The translations under genes were made by a program, and so were the position numbers. A stretch of DNA of 36,244 nucleotides, from NCBI GenBank assembly GCA_945876755.1, contig CAMCPM010000018.1:1-36244 (forward strand), written 5' to 3'. The notes below the pieces were generated by a model, which did not search any database, was not told where the DNA came from, and saw only the letters and a program-made list of their open reading frames with translations. Of this stretch, positions 32,726 to 36,244 are shown in pieces (positions within the stretch are counted from its first letter, which is position 1; every line of letters starts with the position of its first letter). This DNA is from an uncultured Clostridia bacterium. Its GTDB lineage: Bacteria; Bacillota; Clostridia; Oscillospirales; Ruminococcaceae.

Positions 32726-33457
32726 TCAGGTAAAGCGTCTGATAGCCGCCGAAACGATAAGACCGATACCGCCGACGATAGCAAGGATAAGCACAACGAG
32801 AAGAATAGTCAGAGCAACGTTTGTACCTGTTGAAACAGCGTCCTCGCTTTTTACCTTTCTTGCTTCATAGTCGCCTCTGTTTGAAATTACAGTACCGTCG
32901 GGCTTAGTCACCGAAACGTCGTCGATATAAACGATATCGCCTGTATACGCATTAAATGTAGGAATAGTAAAACCGATCTTTGTGTTGTCCGCATTTTCGG
33001 GAAGAGTCATAGTAACAGTGGTCCACTCGGTAGTGCTGAGGTTTTCAGCAGGCTGAGTAAGCCAGATGATACCGTCGCTGTAAATCGAAAGATTATCATA
33101 GAAACCTTCCGCACCCTCGCAGAGCAGCATACTCATTTCAATAGTACATCCTCTGAAATCGTCAATGCCGAGAGCATCCGCTGAAATATATGCGCCGCCG
33201 AATTTATTTTCGATATCGCCAGCCGAGCTTTCGGATATAAGTATGCAGCCGTTGCCGTTTTTTGAAATAAGGTTTTCATGGCTGATCTTAAAGCCTGTTT
33301 CCTTTGTCGAACCGTAGGTCTGCCAGTCGGAAAGCTTAGAGGTGTTGTCAAAGCAGTAAGCAGCTTCACCGTCACCGGCAGCAAAAGCAGTCATAACGGA
33401 AGTTCCTGCAACGACCGCAGCAGCAAGTATCGCGGATAAGATCTTCTTCAGTTTCAT
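32726..33457 (-). CDS. Secreted single-anchor protein with carbohydrate-binding-like domain
   Basis: A 243-residue exported protein. The signal peptide (1-26, MKLKKILSAIL then TAFA) is the same type as in the four surface proteins at the left end. Residues 30-195 look like a beta-sandwich: YCFDNTSKLSDWQTYGSTKE at the start, TEWTTVTMTLPENADNTKIG in the middle and DIVYIDDVSVTKPDG at the end, a pattern common in carbohydrate-binding modules. The C terminus has VSTGTN, a 21-residue hydrophobic helix and RRFT. This resembles a sorting tail without the NP and without KKRK, so it may be a plain membrane anchor. AAAGGA lies 11 bases before the ATG. Confidence 0.83.
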   Translation of the reverse strand: MKLKKILSAILAAAVVAGTSVMTAFAAGDGEAAYCFDNTSKLSDWQTYGSTKETGFKISHENLISKNGNGCILISESSAGDIENKFGGAYISADALGIDDFRGCTIEMSMLLCEGAEGFYDNLSIYSDGIIWLTQPAENLSTTEWTTVTMTLPENADNTKIGFTIPTFNAYTGDIVYIDDVSVTKPDGTVISNRGDYEARKVKSEDAVSTGTNVALTILLVVLILAIVGGIGLIVSAAIRRFT

Positions 33458-33561
33458 TATGGATTCAATCCTTTCGGTTTATGTAAACTTGTGAAATGCT
33501 CATAAAGAGAACACCTTTTACTCATACAAATATCTGTACGCATAAAAAGAGTTATACTATT

Positions 33562-33590
33562 ATTTTATAATACAAAACAAAATTTGTCAA
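33562..33590 (-). promoter_or_regulatory. Promoter of the secreted anchor protein gene, inside a terminator
   Basis: Minus strand: TTGACA (33585-33590, full consensus), a 17-base spacer, TAAAAT (33562-33567). The -35 hexamer lies in the 3' arm of the terminator hairpin at 33580-33621. Confidence 0.78.
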
Positions 33591-33621
33591 TATGTTTGCG
33601 GATAAACATATTGACAAATTT
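33580..33621 (-). terminator. Terminator of the EF-G-like gene
   Basis: A perfect 18-base inverted repeat (33580-33597 with 33604-33621, loop GCGGAT) followed on the minus strand by a T-rich run (TTTTGTTTTG). It lies eight bases past the EF-G-like stop codon. The stem is AT-rich, so it may be less efficient than the GC-rich terminators elsewhere in the window. Confidence 0.75.
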
Positions 33622-33629
33622 ATAAACAA

Positions 33630-35717
33630 TTATTCGTTGTTATTGTCAACGCTCAGGATAACCTCGCTTACGAGATTGCCCGGGAGCTGTTCATAGCGGA
33701 GATGTTCAAGGGAGAATGATCCGCGTCCGCGTGTTATCTGGCGGAGCTGTGTGGTAAAGCTCTGCATTTCTCTCATGGGCACTTCGGCTTCAATAACGGT
33801 AAGACCCTTTTTAGCTGCCGGATTCATACCGATAACTCTGCCGCGGCGCTTGTTAAGGTCGCCCATAATGTCGCCTGTGTTGTCGTCGGGAGCAGTAACG
33901 GTAAGCTTTCCTATTGGTTCGAGAATAGTAGGCTCAGCCTGCTTCAGACCTTCCTTAAAGGCAATTGAAGCCGCCGTTTTGAACGCCATTTCGGAGCTGT
34001 CTACCGGGTGATAAGAACCGTCCACAAGGATAGCCTTAAGACCTGTTACGGGACAGCCTGCCAGCACACCCTTCTTCATGCAGTCCTGCAAGCCCTTTTC
34101 AACTGCCGGGAAGAAATTCTTCGGAACAGCACCGCCGAAAACCTTTTCCTCGAAAACAAGCTCATCCGAAAGACAAGGCTCAAATTCGATCCATACATGA
34201 CCGTACTGACCGTGACCGCCGCTCTGTTTCTTGTGCTTGCCCTCAACTTTTACCTTTTTGCGTATAGTCTCGCGGTAAGCGATCTTCGGTTCTTTAAGGA
34301 CAACGTCCGCACCGAATTTTGCTTTCAGCTTAGCAGCAGCAACGTCAAGATGCTGCTCGCCCAGACCGCTGAGTATCTGCTCTTTTGTAAAAGGATCCAT
34401 ACCGTACCAAAGAGTCCTGTCCTCCTCGGTAAGACGCTGAATGCCTGTGCTTATCTTGCTTTCGTCGCCCTGAGCCTTTGCGGAAACAGCCATACGGTAG
34501 CAGGGCTTGGGGAACTCTATCGCAGGGAAAACGACCTTTCTTGAAGCGTCGCATATGGTGTCGGAAGTACCTGCATTTATCTTCACCGCAACAACAATAT
34601 CTCCGGCATACGCCTCGGTGACCTCGGTCTGCTTTTTGCCGCAGAGGGTGTAAAGCTTGCCTGTCTTTTCGGGAGCGCCCGAAACAGTGTTCACATAATC
34701 GGTATTAGCTTTAAGTACGCCGCTTATCACCTTTATAAAGGACATCTTGCCCACAAACGGGTCGGCAACAGTCTTGAATACAAATGCGGAAAGAGGAGCA
34801 GTCTCATCATAAGCGACCTCAACAGGCTCGCCGTTCATATCCTCGGCAATAGCAGGCTTGTTGTCGCAGGGTGCGGGAAGCAGCAGCTCAATTTCCTTAA
34901 GAAGCATATCAACGCCTGCGGTAGTAGTCGAAGAGCAGCACACAACGGGAGTGATGATACCCTCGTTCATACCCTTGTGAATACCGTGAACAAGCTCCTT
35001 CTGAGTGAAAGGCTCACCCTCGAAGAACTTTTCCATAAGCTCGTCATCGGTTTCGGCAACAGCCTCGGAGAACGCCGCAACAAGACCGTCCATGCGGTAT
35101 TCCATCTTCTCAGAAATTTCGGCAGTAGGCATATCGGTTTCAACAGCCGTGCCGTTTTCGTCGTATGTATAAGCCTTCATTTCGATAAGATTAACGAAAG
35201 AAACAACCTTGCGGTCCTTGATAACGGGTACAACAACAGGGCATACAGTAGGACCAAACTTTGTTTTCAGGTCGGTAAGAACATTATAGAAATTAGCGTC
35301 AGGGTCATCTACCTTGGTAACAACAAACATTTTCGGCTTGTCAAGCTCACAAGCAAGGTCATAAGCCTTTTCCGTACCGACCTTAACGCCGGACTTTGCA
35401 GAAACGGTTATCATAACCGTACCCGAAGCAGTCACACCCTCATACATACCTCCGGCGAAGTCGAAAAGACCGGGAGTATCCAGCAGATTTACCTTTATAT
35501 CGTTATATTCAAAAGAAGCGAGAGAAGTACCGAGAGAAGCCTTGCGCTTGATCTCCTCTGGGTCGAAATCGCAGACAGTGTTGCCATCGGCAGTCTTGCC
35601 GAGTCTGTCCGAAGCACCGGCTCTGAACAGCAGAGCCTCGGCAAGTGAAGTCTTGCCCGAACCGGAATGTCCTGCTATAGCGATATTCTTGATTGTTTCA
35701 GCTCCGTAGTGTTTCAT
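33630..35717 (-). CDS. EF-G-like translational GTPase
   Basis: A 695-residue GTPase with the full five-domain EF-G architecture. The P loop is GHSGSGKTSL (residues 16-25) rather than the AHIDAGKTT of ordinary EF-G; G3 is DTPG; G4 is TKVD in place of NKxD. Domain II onward includes DPFVGKMSFIKVISGVLKAN, and domain IV holds QSGGHGQYGHVWIEFEP; the C terminus has MREMQSFTTQLRQITRGRGS. These features mark the EF-G2-like paralogue found in many bacteria, not the main elongation factor; its role is uncertain, possibly a specialised ribosome step. It stands alone with its own promoter, away from any rpsL/rpsG/tuf genes. Confidence 0.92.
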   Translation of the reverse strand: MKHYGAETIKNIAIAGHSGSGKTSLAEALLFRAGASDRLGKTADGNTVCDFDPEEIKRKASLGTSLASFEYNDIKVNLLDTPGLFDFAGGMYEGVTASGTVMITVSAKSGVKVGTEKAYDLACELDKPKMFVVTKVDDPDANFYNVLTDLKTKFGPTVCPVVVPVIKDRKVVSFVNLIEMKAYTYDENGTAVETDMPTAEISEKMEYRMDGLVAAFSEAVAETDDELMEKFFEGEPFTQKELVHGIHKGMNEGIITPVVCCSSTTTAGVDMLLKEIELLLPAPCDNKPAIAEDMNGEPVEVAYDETAPLSAFVFKTVADPFVGKMSFIKVISGVLKANTDYVNTVSGAPEKTGKLYTLCGKKQTEVTEAYAGDIVVAVKINAGTSDTICDASRKVVFPAIEFPKPCYRMAVSAKAQGDESKISTGIQRLTEEDRTLWYGMDPFTKEQILSGLGEQHLDVAAAKLKAKFGADVVLKEPKIAYRETIRKKVKVEGKHKKQSGGHGQYGHVWIEFEPCLSDELVFEEKVFGGAVPKNFFPAVEKGLQDCMKKGVLAGCPVTGLKAILVDGSYHPVDSSEMAFKTAASIAFKEGLKQAEPTILEPIGKLTVTAPDDNTGDIMGDLNKRRGRVIGMNPAAKKGLTVIEAEVPMREMQSFTTQLRQITRGRGSFSLEHLRYEQLPGNLVSEVILSVDNNNE

Positions 35718-35781
35718 ATGGTTTATCTCCTATCTGTAATATTGTAACAAATAAACAAAAAAGTGTTTATCAACAATTAAT

Positions 35782-35810
35782 ATTATAGACTCTTTGCTTA
35801 GAAAAAGCAA
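35782..35810 (-). promoter_or_regulatory. Promoter of the EF-G-like gene
   Basis: Minus strand: TTGCTT (35805-35810), a 17-base spacer, TATAAT (35782-35787), about 65 bases before the ATG at 35717, which has AGGAG nine bases upstream. Confidence 0.8.
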
Positions 35811-36051
35811 TACAAAAACGACAATTTCAACAAACTACATTATAAAATGTTGAAACTATTGTATATTTTATACAAATGTGTAAGAATTTCCGAATAGTTA
35901 TGATATATTATATAGTACAAATAGGAGCAATATTCAAAAAGCGCAAGGTTGTTTTGTACGATTAATAAAGATGATTTAATGCTAAATTATAGTTTGCAGG
36001 CTGAGCCTGCACCCTTTCCGTAATTTACTTTTGAGAAATTTTCTAATTTGT

Positions 36052-36066
36052 GGCTCGGTAACGTTA
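36052..36066. repeat. 15-bp repeat shared with 30959-30973 (inverted)
   Basis: GGCTCGGTAACGTTA is the exact reverse complement of the sequence at 30959-30973, about 5 kb away. Both are intergenic. Confidence 0.6.
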
Positions 36067-36101
36067 GTATTATATAAACGAGAATTTATCGTATTATGCA
36101 A

Positions 36102-36184
36102 AGGGACAACCTTCAGGGGAAGGGGGAGCACTCATTGAATGTCAGCGCCGTTGCCGTCTCCCCCTTCCCCTTGCGGTTTTCCCT
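36102..36184. repeat. Large GC-rich inverted repeat at the right end
   Basis: GGGGAAGGGGGAG (36116-36128) pairs perfectly with 36158-36170. Outside a four-base interruption, AACC (36108-36111) pairs with GGTT (36175-36178), and AGGGA (36102-36106) with TCCCT (36180-36184). The loop is 29 bases. There is no clear T-run, so it looks more like an element end than a terminator. Confidence 0.7.
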
Positions 36185-36244
36185 CTGCGCTCTCTTTCCC
36201 TAAACCCTAACCCCCTCCGGCTACCGATGTCATTTTGCAGGAAA

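Larger units (their letters stand above)
35718..36244. other. Gene-free right end with promoter and repeats
   Basis: No coding frame is credible in these 527 bases. The left part holds the EF-G-like promoter. The rest holds a GCAGGCT/AGCCTGC palindrome (35996-36010), the 15-base repeat at 36052-36066, and the large inverted repeat at 36102-36184. After that comes a C-rich stretch with CCCTAAACCCTAACCCCC. This could be the edge of a repetitive element that continues beyond the window. Confidence 0.6.

Noticed and set aside
33630-35717. EF-G-like gene as a tetracycline-resistance protection protein or the main EF-G
   Set aside because: The altered P loop (GHSGSGKT) and the TKVD motif match the EF-G2-like paralogue; no resistance-gene context is present.
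36204-36222. CCCTAAACCCTAACCCCC resembling telomere repeats
   Set aside because: Only about two imperfect units within C-rich intergenic DNA; not evidence of a chromosome end.

Overview
The window reads as a chromosomal segment of a gut- or rumen-type Clostridia, most likely Ruminococcus or a close relative in the Oscillospiraceae. The case rests on four things. The S10-spc-alpha ribosomal cluster has the Firmicutes order, including map, a KOW protein, infA and rpmJ. Several ribosomal proteins and the adenylate kinase carry zinc-binding cysteines. Small secreted proteins end in an NPxTG-like sorting tail. Regulatory DNA is AT-rich with near-consensus sigma-A promoters. The genus call is inference. 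Almost every gene lies on the minus strand; the one clear exception is a small XRE regulator at 3816-4052.

Layout, left to right. (1) 1-3472: four separate transcription units, each with its own promoter and intrinsic terminator, encode small secreted proteins with nearly interchangeable signal peptides and C-terminal anchor tails. (2) 3816-4052: an XRE regulator that meets the ribosomal cluster at a shared bidirectional terminator. (3) 4116-20132: the complete S10-spc-alpha cluster on the minus strand, from rpsJ to rplQ, with secY, adk, map, a KOW protein, infA, rpmJ and rpoA. rpmJ is very short (37 codons). (4) 20133-20503: a long rpsJ leader with a strong promoter and a candidate intrinsic attenuator. 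A 16-bp hairpin sequence in this leader recurs exactly in the long rpsQ-rplN spacer, the classical S10/spc boundary. (5) 20673-29157: an apparent operon of a DUF21/CBS (CorC/HlyC-type) membrane protein followed by five tandem, divergent transglutaminase-like lipoproteins, each keeping a Cys-His-Asp triad. (6) 29490-33457: an XRE-type regulator fused to a duplicated membrane module, a GNAT acetyltransferase, a five-helix membrane protein and a secreted single-anchor protein. (7) 33630-35717: an EF-G-like GTPase. (8) 35718-36244: non-coding DNA with the EF-G-like promoter and inverted repeats.

The cluster in (3) supplies the ribosome core, the Sec channel that exports the proteins in (1) and (5), and N-terminal methionine processing. 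The most unusual content is the five-gene transglutaminase-like lipoprotein array. A second theme is the set of small surface proteins with swappable anchor tails. The two may act on the same cell surface, but nothing in the window proves a functional link. No sortase gene, tRNA, rRNA, CRISPR array, phage gene or transposase was found.
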